DNA of 64,000 nucleotides, taken from Arthrobacter sp. HY1533. Its GTDB lineage: Bacteria; Actinomycetota; Actinomycetes; Actinomycetales; Micrococcaceae. This document shows positions 36,199-45,091 of this stretch, piece by piece. The position numbers and the translations under genes were made by a program. How positions within the stretch are numbered: position 1 is the first letter of the stretch; each line of letters begins with the position of its first letter. The DNA lies in the NCBI RefSeq assembly GCF_027568515.1, contig NZ_JANKZF010000003.1, positions 1 through 64,000 of the forward strand, given 5' to 3'. The notes below the pieces were generated by a model. That model searched no databases and had not been told where the DNA came from. It saw only the letters and a list, made by a program, of their open reading frames with translations.

Positions 36199-38049
36199 TC
36201 AGCAGCGTCGTTTTTTCGAGCGGCCGGGATTTCTCCCCGGGGAACCAGGCAGGGGCGGTGCCACGGAAACGTAGCGACGCCCTGTAGGCGTGGTGGTTTC
36301 CGTGGCCCAGCCCTCTCCCGCAGGACCGGTTCCGCGCTGGAACTGCCATCCGGGTGCTTCCTTGGCCTGGTTGCAGTCGGTGCACAGCCCCTGGCCGTTT
36401 TCCGTTGTTGTGGGACCGCCTGCGGCATAGGACTTGATGTGGTCGAACTCCCGGATGGGAGCGTCGCAGTACAGCGTCTGGCAGCGCTGGTCACGGAGCC
36501 GGATGAATTCCTTCATGCCTTCGGGGAACACCCTTGCCCGGGAGTCCATGGCGAGCAGGGCGTTGCTGTCTGGATGGGTGAAGAGCCGTTTCAACCAGAC
36601 CCGGGGTGAGAACCCGTCTGCCGCTGTGTCCGGTTGCAGGATCATGTCCCGGGCCGTGGGTGCCGGGATTGGCTCGTAGCCCACTAGGACGGCCGGTTCA
36701 TTGTCGCTGCCAAAAAGAGACCTGTCGGTCATGACCAGCTCCAGTGCGATCTCCGGCTCCCTCACGGCCGTGCACCAGGGTTCACGCACGGCACCGGGCC
36801 AGCCGCCGCCTGCTCCATCCGCCCCGGGTGCCGGGGCGCCCCTGTGGTCACTGATGGTGCCGGCGCCGTCGTCGCAGGCCGCGTGCTGGATGAGTCGGTG
36901 CATGAGGGCGTCGGCCATGACCTGGCCCTTGCTGCGTTCATCTCCTGCTGCCCGGGCGCTCTGGGCCACTTTGGTCAGGGTATTGAGGATGCGCACGCCT
37001 TGCTTGAGTGGAATGAGTGCGGTCAAGAACGTCATGCCGTCGGCGGCGGGGCGGAGCGAGACGTAGCGGTCGCCCACTGCCTTTTGTCCGCGCTTGACGA
37101 AGGCCTCCGGGTCGAGCTGGTAAGCAGCTTTTCTGGCCGCCGCCCGCAGCTCCCTGGTGCCCATGAGTTCAACGGCGCCCACGTCGCCGCTGATGCAGCG
37201 GTCCACCCGGGCCCGGTCCTCAAATGATAGGAATACAGTCTCTGTAGCCACGATTCTGGCCCTGAATTCGTTGAGGCTGCCACGGGAAAAGGCGTCCATG
37301 CTGCATGGCAGCTCACGGACCAGCACCTCCGCCAGTTCGCACAGCTGGCGCCCCCGGTGCGGCGATTCGTGCCTGGCAAGGGCCACTTGATGGGCAATCC
37401 CCTTGCCGATTCGTTCCTTCGGCACGCCCACCTGCGCCTGACTGAGGCGTTGGCTGGCCACAAACAACGTTTGCGCGTGGGCTTGCGCCGCGGCCATGGC
37501 GTTCTTGGCCGTTTCCAGCTTGTCGATGACATCTATGAGCGTGGCCGCCGAAATCTGGCCAACGGCCACGGCATCGAAGCCCGCACTGGTGGGGTTCCCA
37601 CCCAAGGGGGCAATGACATCTGTGGCTTGGGCGAAACGGGCCTCCGCCTTGCTCGCCGCTGACTTTGCCGCGGACAGCCGCTCGGACAGGGCAGCCAGGG
37701 TTTCCGCGCTGCGGCCCCCGCGAATGGCACTGTCGAGCTCCCCGGCCGCATCATCGGCCCGGGCCCTTGCCTGGGCGGCAAATTCATGGGCCAGGGCCGC
37801 ATCCAGCTGCGCGAGCATGGCGGGGTCAAAGAAGCTGCCGCAACTTTCCAGGACGGAGTTGCCAAGTTCAAGGAGGCCACGGCACTTCTGCATGGTTGCG
37901 GCGCCAGCACCACTTCTCGCGCCCGCAATCGCATTCCGGGTGCCGGCTCCAACGGCTGGCGGAACCGGCGCATTGGAGGCGGTGCCAAGGAAGCGTGGGC
38001 CGGCGCAATTGGCGGGACTGTCGAAAAAGTCCGGAGCTGCCACGTCCAT
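36199..38049 (-). CDS. DUF222 protein with C-terminal HNH nuclease domain
   Basis: The product (616 aa) has the DUF222 layout: a long helical N-terminal and central region and a C-terminal HNH domain at about 530-585 with RCQTLYCDAPIREFDHIKSY and LCTDCNQAK (two zinc CxxC-type pairs and the catalytic His). This family (13E12 repeat type) is abundant in actinobacteria; its DNA target and role are unproven. The ATG at 38049 is preceded by AGGG; an in-frame GTG lies one codon before. A TAGAGT -10-like box lies about 115 nt upstream. Confidence 0.85.
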   Translation of the reverse strand: MDVAAPDFFDSPANCAGPRFLGTASNAPVPPAVGAGTRNAIAGARSGAGAATMQKCRGLLELGNSVLESCGSFFDPAMLAQLDAALAHEFAAQARARADDAAGELDSAIRGGRSAETLAALSERLSAAKSAASKAEARFAQATDVIAPLGGNPTSAGFDAVAVGQISAATLIDVIDKLETAKNAMAAAQAHAQTLFVASQRLSQAQVGVPKERIGKGIAHQVALARHESPHRGRQLCELAEVLVRELPCSMDAFSRGSLNEFRARIVATETVFLSFEDRARVDRCISGDVGAVELMGTRELRAAARKAAYQLDPEAFVKRGQKAVGDRYVSLRPAADGMTFLTALIPLKQGVRILNTLTKVAQSARAAGDERSKGQVMADALMHRLIQHAACDDGAGTISDHRGAPAPGADGAGGGWPGAVREPWCTAVREPEIALELVMTDRSLFGSDNEPAVLVGYEPIPAPTARDMILQPDTAADGFSPRVWLKRLFTHPDSNALLAMDSRARVFPEGMKEFIRLRDQRCQTLYCDAPIREFDHIKSYAAGGPTTTENGQGLCTDCNQAKEAPGWQFQRGTGPAGEGWATETTTPTGRRYVSVAPPLPGSPGRNPGRSKKRRC

Positions 38050-38260
38050 CACCGCCCTGTGCCGGAAGCCCCGGCCGGTGGCCGAAGCAAGAGTTCGGGA
38101 TCAAGTTCAGACCGCCAAACAGGACGTTTGCCCGGCCCTTCCATTGCTCCCTTGCTACTTAAACTCTACGCAGGGGGTGTGACATTTTTGGCCCATCCGG
38201 CGCATCTGTGGATGGCCCCCTTGCCAGCTGTTCCTGTGGAGGAACTGCCCACAAAAGGCT

Positions 38261-38752
38261 TCACGCCAAGTGCAGCTTGAACCCCGCGTGGGACTGCACA
38301 AAGCCAAGCCGTTCATAGAAGCGGTGCGCGTCAGTGCGGGAATTGTCGCTGGTGAGCTGCACCAACGTGGCACCCCGCCGTCCTGCCTCCTCCACGGCCC
38401 AGGCGATCATGGCGGATCCGAGTCCATTGCCCCGCAAATCCGCCGAAACCCGCACGGCCTCGATCTGTTGCCGGGTTGCCCCGCCCCGGGCCAGGCCGGG
38501 CAGGTACGTCAGCTGCATGGTCCCCACAACTGTCCCGGCGGCGTCCTCCACCACGCACAGCAGGTGGGCCGGGTCGGCGTCGATCGCGTGGAAGGCCGCC
38601 AGGTAGGGGGCCCGGCGTTCCGGGGCCGTGGAGTCTACGGCAGCACGGAGCTGGTCGGCGGCCATCAGCCCAACGATGCCGGCAACGTCGCCTTCAACGG
38701 CGCGCCTCAAGCGGAAGGACTGGCCTGCGAGCGCGAAGGTTGTCAATGTCAT
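38261..38752 (-). CDS. GNAT-family N-acetyltransferase
   Basis: The product (163 aa) has the acetyl-CoA-binding motif VRVSADLRGNGLGSAMIAWAVEEA (R/QxxGxG/A type RGNGLG), followed by LTSDNSRTDAHRFYERLGF typical of the C-terminal GNAT strand. The gene start overlaps the end of the DMT exporter gene by 59 nt, which implies a shared transcript. A combined acetylate-and-export role is possible but inferred. Confidence 0.88.
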   Translation of the reverse strand: MTLTTFALAGQSFRLRRAVEGDVAGIVGLMAADQLRAAVDSTAPERRAPYLAAFHAIDADPAHLLCVVEDAAGTVVGTMQLTYLPGLARGGATRQQIEAVRVSADLRGNGLGSAMIAWAVEEAGRRGATLVQLTSDNSRTDAHRFYERLGFVQSHAGFKLHLA

Positions 38753-39626
38753 GGGCGGGTCCCTTCATGGTGACGCCGGCAGCAACTGATGCCAACACCA
38801 CGACGATACCCACCATTTGCCCTGCGCCCAGCACCTCCCCGGCCACAAGCCAACCCAGCAGGATCGCAACCACGGGACTGAGCAGCCCCAGGAAGGCTGC
38901 GGCACCCGCCGGAAGTTCGGACAGCCCGCGGAACCAGCAGACATAGGCCAGTGCAGTGCCGAAAAGCGACAGAAACAGGTAACCGGCCAGGTTGGGCACT
39001 GTCAGCGGTTCTGCTGGCAGGCCCTCGAGCAACATCAGGGGCACGGCCAGTGTGGCTCCACCCGCCAGCAGCTGCCACGCGGTGGTAGCCAGGGGCGGCA
39101 CCGGCCGGCCCGCACGGGAGACCGGCTGGCCCCATTTCTTCGCCAACACCGTGCCCGCCGCCATGGACAGGGTGCCGCCCGCGGCGGCGGCGAGGCCCAG
39201 CGCGTCCAGCCGCGACTGCGACTGCAGCACAATCAGGGCCACCCCAAGCACGCCTGCCGAGCCGGCCGCCAACCGGGTCCAGGTGAGATGCTCCTGCAGG
39301 ATCCGGCTGGCCAACAGGGCCACGAGCAGCGGCTGGGCACCTCCCACAATCGCGGCCACTCCGCCAGGCAGGCGGTAGGCGGCCACAAACAGCAATGCGA
39401 AGAAGAGCCCGATGTTCAGCACCCCCAGCACCCACGACTTCCACCACCAGGAGCCCGCCGGCAGGCGCCGCGACAGCGCCAACAGCAACAGGCCCGCGGG
39501 CACGGCACGCAGCACGGCGGCCAGCAAGGGCCTCCCCTCCGGCAGGAACAGGGTGGTGGTGAGGTAGGTGGACCCCCACAGCACGGGGGCAATGGCGGTG
39601 AGCAGGATGAATTTTTTGCTAAGCAC
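38694..39626 (-). CDS. DMT-family (EamA) transporter
   Basis: The permease (310 aa) has ten predicted helices in two EamA repeats; the N-terminus APVLWGSTYLTTTLFLPEGRPLLAAVLRA matches RhtA/YedA-type exporters of amino acids or metabolites. The GTG start at 39626 has no ribosome site, and a TATATT box ends 6 nt upstream, so the message is likely leaderless. The start lies inside the inverted repeat shared with the divergent marR-type gene. Confidence 0.88.
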   Translation of the reverse strand: MLSKKFILLTAIAPVLWGSTYLTTTLFLPEGRPLLAAVLRAVPAGLLLLALSRRLPAGSWWWKSWVLGVLNIGLFFALLFVAAYRLPGGVAAIVGGAQPLLVALLASRILQEHLTWTRLAAGSAGVLGVALIVLQSQSRLDALGLAAAAGGTLSMAAGTVLAKKWGQPVSRAGRPVPPLATTAWQLLAGGATLAVPLMLLEGLPAEPLTVPNLAGYLFLSLFGTALAYVCWFRGLSELPAGAAAFLGLLSPVVAILLGWLVAGEVLGAGQMVGIVVVLASVAAGVTMKGPAHDIDNLRARRPVLPLEARR

Positions 39627-39655
39627 TTAGCTAATATAACTAAGTGCTTAGCAAA
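39615..39655. promoter_or_regulatory. MarR-type operator: 16-bp perfect inverted repeat
   Basis: Arms TTTGCTAAGCACTTAG (39615-39630) and the exact complement (39640-39655) flank a 9-nt AT-rich spacer. The site covers the -10 and start of the divergent exporter gene and the promoter of the regulator, as expected for MarR autoregulation and repression of the exporter. Confidence 0.8.
39633..39638 (-). promoter_or_regulatory. -10 box for leaderless DMT exporter mRNA
   Basis: On the minus strand TATATT is followed by exactly 6 nt and the GTG start. It sits in the spacer of the inverted repeat, so bound regulator would block it. Confidence 0.55.
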
Positions 39656-39671
39656 TTGCTAGGGTGGATCC

Positions 39672-40157
39672 ATGACGGAGCAACTAGATCGCATCCTGGC
39701 CCAGTGGCACGCCGAGAAACCCCACCTGGATGTCTCACCCATGGCCGTGATCGGGCGGCTCAGCCGCGCCGCCTCTGCGGTGGAAACGAGGCTGGGCGCA
39801 ACGTTTGCCGCGCACGGGCTGGATTCCTCTTCCTTCGATGTGCTGGCCACCCTGTTGCGCAGCGGCCACCCCCACAGCCTGACCCCGGCCGCCCTGGCGC
39901 GCGACGCCATGGTCTCCACAAGTGCCGTGGCACAGCGCCTAAACAAGCTGGAGTCCCGGGGCCTGGTGTCCAGGACGGCAAACCCCGACGACGGGCGCGG
40001 CACCCTGGTCTCGCTGACGCAACCCGGCCGGGATCTCATCGAGGCAACCCTGCCGGACCACCTGGCCACCGAGCACTCCATCACCGGCGTGCTGAGCCAG
40101 GGCGAACAGGCCCAGCTGGCTGCCCTGTTGCAGAAGATCACCGACGCAGCGGGCTGA
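39672..40157 (+). CDS. MarR-family transcriptional regulator
   Basis: The winged-helix regulator (161 aa) has the recognition helix region LARDAMVSTSAVAQRLNKLESRGLVSR and wing NPDDGRGTLVSLTQPGR. AGGGTGG precedes the ATG. It is divergent from the EamA exporter and almost certainly controls it through the inverted repeat between them. The inducing ligand is unknown. Confidence 0.92.
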   Translation: MTEQLDRILAQWHAEKPHLDVSPMAVIGRLSRAASAVETRLGATFAAHGLDSSSFDVLATLLRSGHPHSLTPAALARDAMVSTSAVAQRLNKLESRGLVSRTANPDDGRGTLVSLTQPGRDLIEATLPDHLATEHSITGVLSQGEQAQLAALLQKITDAAG

Positions 40158-40191
40158 CTGCCCGGCCCGGGATCCATGGAAGACTTTCCCC

Positions 40192-41025
40192 ATGACCAAA
40201 TTGATTGCCCTGGCCGCCCTGCTTGCCGCACTGGCCTGGGGCGTCACGGCAACAGCCTCCTGGATCTCCAAACGAAAAGCCCCCAGGGCCATCGGCGCAG
40301 GAGGCACGCAGCGGCCCGTGACAAACGCCGAGGTGGACCGGGCCATGCTCACGGCCCAGTTGCGCACGGCGGCCGGCGTTGCCTTCGCGCTGCTCATGTT
40401 CACGTCCCTGTTCCGGGTGTCCGTGGGCTTGTCGGGCCAGGCGGGCCTGACGGCCGTGCTCACGGCAAGCCTGTCGGCCAGCGGGGGCCTGCTGCTGTTC
40501 TCCGCCCTGCCCGCCAGGAAACTGGATGCCCCCACACCGCTGCTTGCCAAGCGCTCCATGATTGCACCGGCGGCAATTCTGCTGGCCTTCGCGGCCTTCA
40601 TCACGGCCGGCGGCCTGGCAGGCCCGGCACTGCTGGCCTGGCAGAACGGCGCGCCTGCCCTGCTCACGGCCCTGGCCATGGCAGGTTCCGCCGTTCTTGT
40701 GCTGCAACGGCTCAAGGCCACTGCCTCACTTTCGGATCCGCGCATGGCCTCGCTGGACAGTCAATGGCGCAGGCTCTCGGCCCGCGACCTCACCACCTTC
40801 ACCAGCGGCGCACTGCTGGCCAGCCTCGGCGGGACTGCCCTTGCCGTCGGTTGGGATGCCTCCGGCGCTGGCACGGCGTCACCCATCTGGACCACGGCGT
40901 GCCTCGCCGGGGGTGCGGCACTGGCGGCAGCCGGCGTCGTGCTCCTGGTGCTCTCAGCCAGGGGTGCGCTGACCCTGCGCACGCGCGCCAAGGCAAACAC
41001 GCACGCCCCGGCCACCGCGGGCTGA
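40192..41025 (+). CDS. Integral membrane protein of unknown function
   Basis: The protein (277 aa) has seven or so hydrophobic helices (an N-terminal LIALAALLAALAWGV anchor, then paired helices) and polar loops rich in Ala, Arg and Thr, with no recognised motif. A GGAAG ribosome site precedes the ATG. It follows marR by 34 nt and precedes hrpA by 37 nt on the same strand. I do not recognise the family. Confidence 0.75.
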   Translation: MTKLIALAALLAALAWGVTATASWISKRKAPRAIGAGGTQRPVTNAEVDRAMLTAQLRTAAGVAFALLMFTSLFRVSVGLSGQAGLTAVLTASLSASGGLLLFSALPARKLDAPTPLLAKRSMIAPAAILLAFAAFITAGGLAGPALLAWQNGAPALLTALAMAGSAVLVLQRLKATASLSDPRMASLDSQWRRLSARDLTTFTSGALLASLGGTALAVGWDASGAGTASPIWTTACLAGGAALAAAGVVLLVLSARGALTLRTRAKANTHAPATAG

Positions 41026-41062
41026 CAACACAGCGCAAAATCCGCATAAACTGGGTGGCACC

Positions 41063-44000
41063 ATGACTTTGACTATCAGCTACCCCGCCGCGCTTCCCGT
41101 CTCGGAGCGCCGCGAGGACCTCATGGCCGCCATCGCCGCCAACCAGGTCACCATCATCGCCGGTGAAACAGGCTCCGGAAAGACCACCCAGATCCCCAAG
41201 ATGTGCGTGGAACTGGGCCTGGCCGAGAAGGGCCTCATTGGCCACACGCAGCCGCGCCGCCTTGCCGCGCGCACCGTGGCCGAGCGCATCGCCAGTGAAC
41301 TCGACGTGAAGATTGGCGAGGAGGTGGGCTTCCAGGTCCGCTTCACCGGCCACGTTGGCCCGCAGACCAAGATCAAGCTCATGACCGACGGCATCCTGCT
41401 GGCCGAAATCCAGCGCGACCGGCTCCTGCGCAAGTACTCCGTCATCATCATTGACGAGGCCCACGAACGCTCCCTGAACATTGACTTCATCCTGGGCTAC
41501 CTGCGCCAGATCCTGCCCAAGCGCCCGGACTTGAAGGTCATCATCACCTCGGCCACCATTGACCCCGGCCGCTTCGCCAACCACTTCGCCTCCCCCGAGG
41601 GACCTGCGCCCATCGTTGAGGTTTCCGGGCGCACCTTCCCCGTCGAGATCCGCTACCGCCCCCTGGACGGTTCGGCCGAGGACGACGACGAACTTGACTC
41701 CCGCACTGACCGCCGCCTTGACGGGGGCAACAGTGAGGAGGACAGGGACCCGCTGGATGCCGTGTGCGACGCCGTGGACGAACTGTCCAAGGAAGCACCC
41801 GGGGACATCCTGATCTTCTTCTCCGGCGAGCGCGAAATCCGCGACGCCGCCGATGCCCTGGCCGGCCGGGTCAAGACCAACCCGCGGCTGCGCGACGTCC
41901 AGATCCTGCCCCTGTACGCCCGGCTGTCCCTGGCCGAGCAGCATGCAGTGTTCACGACGGGCAACCGCCGCCGGATCGTGCTGGCCACCAACGTGGCGGA
42001 GACGTCACTGACGGTGCCCGGTATCAAGTACGTCATTGACCCCGGGACGGCGCGCATCTCCCGGTACTCGCACCGCACCAAGGTCCAGCGCCTGCCCATC
42101 GAACGGGTGTCGCAGGCCAGCGCCAACCAGCGCTCGGGCCGTTGTGGCCGTGTCTCCGACGGCATCTGCATCCGCCTGTACTCCGAGGAGGACTTCAACG
42201 CCCGGAGCGAGTTCACCGACCCGGAAATCCTGCGCACCAACCTGGCGGCAGTCATCTTGCAGATGACGGCCATGGGCGTTGCCAAGGGGCCCAAGGACGT
42301 GGAGAAGTTCCCGTTCGTCCAGCCGCCGGACTCCCGGGCCATCACCGACGGCGTGAACCTGCTGCGCGAGCTCGGCGCCGTGACCGCCCAGGGCGGGATC
42401 ACCGGCGTCGGACGCCAGCTCTCGCAGCTCCCTGTTGACCCCCGGCTGGGCCGCATGATCGTTGAGGCAGCCAAGCGCGGCGTGGCCGCCGAGGTCATGG
42501 TGCTCGCTGCCGCGCTGACCATCCAGGACCCGCGTGAACGCCCCACCGACAAGCAGCAGCTGGCGCAGGAAAAGCACAAGCGCTTTGTGGACGAGCACTC
42601 CGACTTCACGGGCTTTTTGAACTTGTGGCGTTACATCAAGGAGAAGCAGGACGAGCTGTCCTCCAGCGCGTTCCGCCGCCTGTGCAAGGCCGAGTTCATC
42701 AACTACCTGCGCGTGCGGGAATGGCAGGACCTGTTCACCCAGCTCAAGCAAATGGGCAAGTCGCTGGACATCAAGGTGTCGGGCAATGACATTGACCCGG
42801 TGGCCAACCACGACGCAGTGCACATGAGCCTGCTGACGGGGTTGCTGAGCCACATTGGCCTGTACGACCAGCGCAAGCGCGAGTACGCCGGCGCCCGCGG
42901 CACCAAGTTCATGGTGTTCCCGGGCTCTGCATTGTTCAAGAAGTCGCCCGACTGGGTCATGGCCGCCGAGCTCGTGGAGACCTCGCGCCTGTGGGCCCGC
43001 GTGGCCGCCAAGTTTGACCCGCTCTGGGCCGAGCAGGTGGCCCCGGACCTGGTCAAGCGCACGTACAGCGAGCCGCACTGGTCCAAGCGCAACGGCTCCG
43101 TCATGGCGCATGAGAAGGTCACGCTCTACGGCGTGCCCATTGTGCCGGACCGTCGCATCCAGTACAGCCGGATCGACCCGGAACTGTGCCGTGAGATGTT
43201 CATCCGCCATGCCCTCGTGGAGGGCGACTGGCACACCAACCACAAGTTCTTCCACCGCAACCAGGCCCTGCTGGCCGAGGTTGAGGAAATGGAAACCCGC
43301 ATGCGCCGCCGCGACCTGCGCGTGGACGACGAAACGCTCTTTGAGTTCTACGACGAGCGCGTGGGCGGGGACGTGGTGTCCGAGCGGCACTTCGACAAGT
43401 GGTGGAAGAACGCCCGGCACGAGAACCCGGCGCTGCTGGACTTCGACACGCACGTGGTCATGGCCGAGGAACCCGCCCTGGACGAGGCCGCGTTCCCCAA
43501 GACCTGGGTCCAGGGCGAGTTCGAGCTGCCCCTTTCCTACGAGTTCCACCCCACGGCGCCCGGTGCCGCCCCCAACCCGTCCGACGGCGTGACGGTGCAG
43601 GTGCCGCTGCTGTTCCTGAACCAGCTCAGCGAGCCCCAGTTCCGCTGGCAGATCCCGGGCCTGCGGGCCGAGCTGGTCACGGCGCTCATCAAGTCGCTGC
43701 CCAAGGCGATCCGCAAGAACTTCATCCCGGCCCCGGACGTTGCCCGGCAGGCCGCCGCCGCACTGGCCGAGGACTTCGACCCCGCAGTGGACGAGCTGGA
43801 GCCCTCGCTGGAGCTTGCCCTGCGCCGGATCAAGGGCCATGTGATCCCGCCCGGCTCCTGGAACTGGGACGCCGTGCCGAGCCATCTGCGCATGACATTC
43901 TCCGTGGTGGACAAGAACGGCAAGATCCTGGAGGAGGGCCAGGACCTCTCCGATCTGCAGGCCAAGCTGGCCGGTGCCACCCGCCGGGCCATTGCCGAAT

Positions 44001-45091
44001 CGCTCGGCGCCACGCCCAAGACGACGCAGGCCGGGCGGGTTTCGACAAGCTCAACCACCGGACCCCGGGGATCGGCTGATAACCGGGGATCGAGCTTGTC
44101 GAGATCAGGGGTCTCGCTCCCCAGCCGCTCCCCCCACTCGCAAGCTCGCGGCGGGTCCCTCGCGGCCGTGGCCCCAAGCTCAACCACCGACGCCCGGGTT
44201 TCGACAAGCTCAACCACCGAGGGCATCCAGGAACGCTCCGGGCTCACCGCCTGGGACGTGGGCACGCTCCCCCGCGAGGTCAAGCGCCTGGTGGGCGGGC
44301 ACACCGTGACGGGCTACCCCGCACTCGTGGACGAGGGCGCAACGGCCGGAGTCCGCGTGTTCCAGCGCCAGGATGCCGCGGATGCCGCCATGCGCGGCGG
44401 CGTGATCCGGCTGCTGGCACTGCGCGTGCCTTCCCCGGACAGGTACGTTCTGGACCATTTGAGCAACACGGAGAAGCTGACCTTCAGCCAGAACCCGCAT
44501 GGTTCGGTGACGGAGCTGATTGCGGACTGCACGCTGGCCACGATCGACAAGCTCACACCTGCCGCACTCCCGTGGACCCAAAAGGACTTCGACGCGCTGT
44601 ACGAGATGGTGCGGGCCGAGCTCATAGACACGGTGTTCTCGGTGACGGCAGTGGTGGAGAAGGTCCTGGCCTCGAACATGCGCATCCAGAAGAAGCTGCG
44701 CGAGACCACGAGCCTGCCGCTCATCAGCGCGCTGAATGACATCAAGCAACAGCTGGAACTTTTGGTGTACCCGGGGTTCGTGGCGAAGACGGGCTTTGCC
44801 CAGCTCAGCCAGCTGCCCCGCTACCTCACGGCCATCGAACGCAGGCTGGAGAAGCTGCCCAACAACGTGGCCCGCGACGGACAGTCGATGGCCATAGTGC
44901 AGCGCCTCGAGGACGAGTACGACGACGCCATGGCGGCACTGCTGCCCGGGCAGCGTTCAACGGCCGGGCTGGTGCACGTCCGCTGGATGATCGAGGAACT
45001 GCGCGTGAGCTTGTTCGCCGTGGAGCTGGGCACTGCCTACTCGGTGTCGGAAAAGCGGATCCGGGTGGCCCTGGCCAAGGCGATGGCCTAG
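41063..45091 (+). CDS. hrpA: ATP-dependent DEAH-box RNA helicase HrpA
   Basis: The helicase (1342 aa) has Walker A GETGSGKTTQ near residue 34, the DEAH box IIIDEAHERSLN near 130, SAT motif III, and motif VI QRSGRCGR, followed by HA2, OB-fold and DUF3418 regions as in E. coli HrpA. It is thought to rescue collided ribosomes or remodel RNA. Within the DUF3418 region (residues about 992-1052) an in-frame 61-codon cluster of interspersed repeats adds low-complexity peptide (VSTSSTTG and SSLSRSG). Its stop overlaps the BCCT gene stop by 4 nt (CTAG). Confidence 0.94.
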   Translation: MTLTISYPAALPVSERREDLMAAIAANQVTIIAGETGSGKTTQIPKMCVELGLAEKGLIGHTQPRRLAARTVAERIASELDVKIGEEVGFQVRFTGHVGPQTKIKLMTDGILLAEIQRDRLLRKYSVIIIDEAHERSLNIDFILGYLRQILPKRPDLKVIITSATIDPGRFANHFASPEGPAPIVEVSGRTFPVEIRYRPLDGSAEDDDELDSRTDRRLDGGNSEEDRDPLDAVCDAVDELSKEAPGDILIFFSGEREIRDAADALAGRVKTNPRLRDVQILPLYARLSLAEQHAVFTTGNRRRIVLATNVAETSLTVPGIKYVIDPGTARISRYSHRTKVQRLPIERVSQASANQRSGRCGRVSDGICIRLYSEEDFNARSEFTDPEILRTNLAAVILQMTAMGVAKGPKDVEKFPFVQPPDSRAITDGVNLLRELGAVTAQGGITGVGRQLSQLPVDPRLGRMIVEAAKRGVAAEVMVLAAALTIQDPRERPTDKQQLAQEKHKRFVDEHSDFTGFLNLWRYIKEKQDELSSSAFRRLCKAEFINYLRVREWQDLFTQLKQMGKSLDIKVSGNDIDPVANHDAVHMSLLTGLLSHIGLYDQRKREYAGARGTKFMVFPGSALFKKSPDWVMAAELVETSRLWARVAAKFDPLWAEQVAPDLVKRTYSEPHWSKRNGSVMAHEKVTLYGVPIVPDRRIQYSRIDPELCREMFIRHALVEGDWHTNHKFFHRNQALLAEVEEMETRMRRRDLRVDDETLFEFYDERVGGDVVSERHFDKWWKNARHENPALLDFDTHVVMAEEPALDEAAFPKTWVQGEFELPLSYEFHPTAPGAAPNPSDGVTVQVPLLFLNQLSEPQFRWQIPGLRAELVTALIKSLPKAIRKNFIPAPDVARQAAAALAEDFDPAVDELEPSLELALRRIKGHVIPPGSWNWDAVPSHLRMTFSVVDKNGKILEEGQDLSDLQAKLAGATRRAIAESLGATPKTTQAGRVSTSSTTGPRGSADNRGSSLSRSGVSLPSRSPHSQARGGSLAAVAPSSTTDARVSTSSTTEGIQERSGLTAWDVGTLPREVKRLVGGHTVTGYPALVDEGATAGVRVFQRQDAADAAMRGGVIRLLALRVPSPDRYVLDHLSNTEKLTFSQNPHGSVTELIADCTLATIDKLTPAALPWTQKDFDALYEMVRAELIDTVFSVTAVVEKVLASNMRIQKKLRETTSLPLISALNDIKQQLELLVYPGFVAKTGFAQLSQLPRYLTAIERRLEKLPNNVARDGQSMAIVQRLEDEYDDAMAALLPGQRSTAGLVHVRWMIEELRVSLFAVELGTAYSVSEKRIRVALAKAMA
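44037..44219. repeat. Intragenic cluster of GGTTTCGACAAGCTCAACCACCG repeats
   Basis: Two direct copies of GGTTTCGACAAGCTCAACC start at 44037 and 44196 (159 nt apart), an inverted copy GAGCTTGTCGAGATC lies at 44092-44106, and a partial copy CAAGCTCAACCACCG at 44175-44189. The cluster spans 183 nt, exactly 61 codons, so the hrpA frame is kept. Related elements are dispersed palindromes in actinobacterial intergenic DNA; finding them inside an essential-type helicase domain is unusual. Confidence 0.9.

Noticed and set aside
36199-38049. HNH nuclease gene as part of a phage or mobile element
   Set aside because: The DUF222/HNH family is common as single chromosomal genes in actinobacteria, and no integrase, transposase or att repeats lie nearby.
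44544-44560. Another copy of the CGACAAGCTC repeat in hrpA
   Set aside because: Only about ten bases match; it lacks the AACCACCG part and fits ordinary coding sequence.
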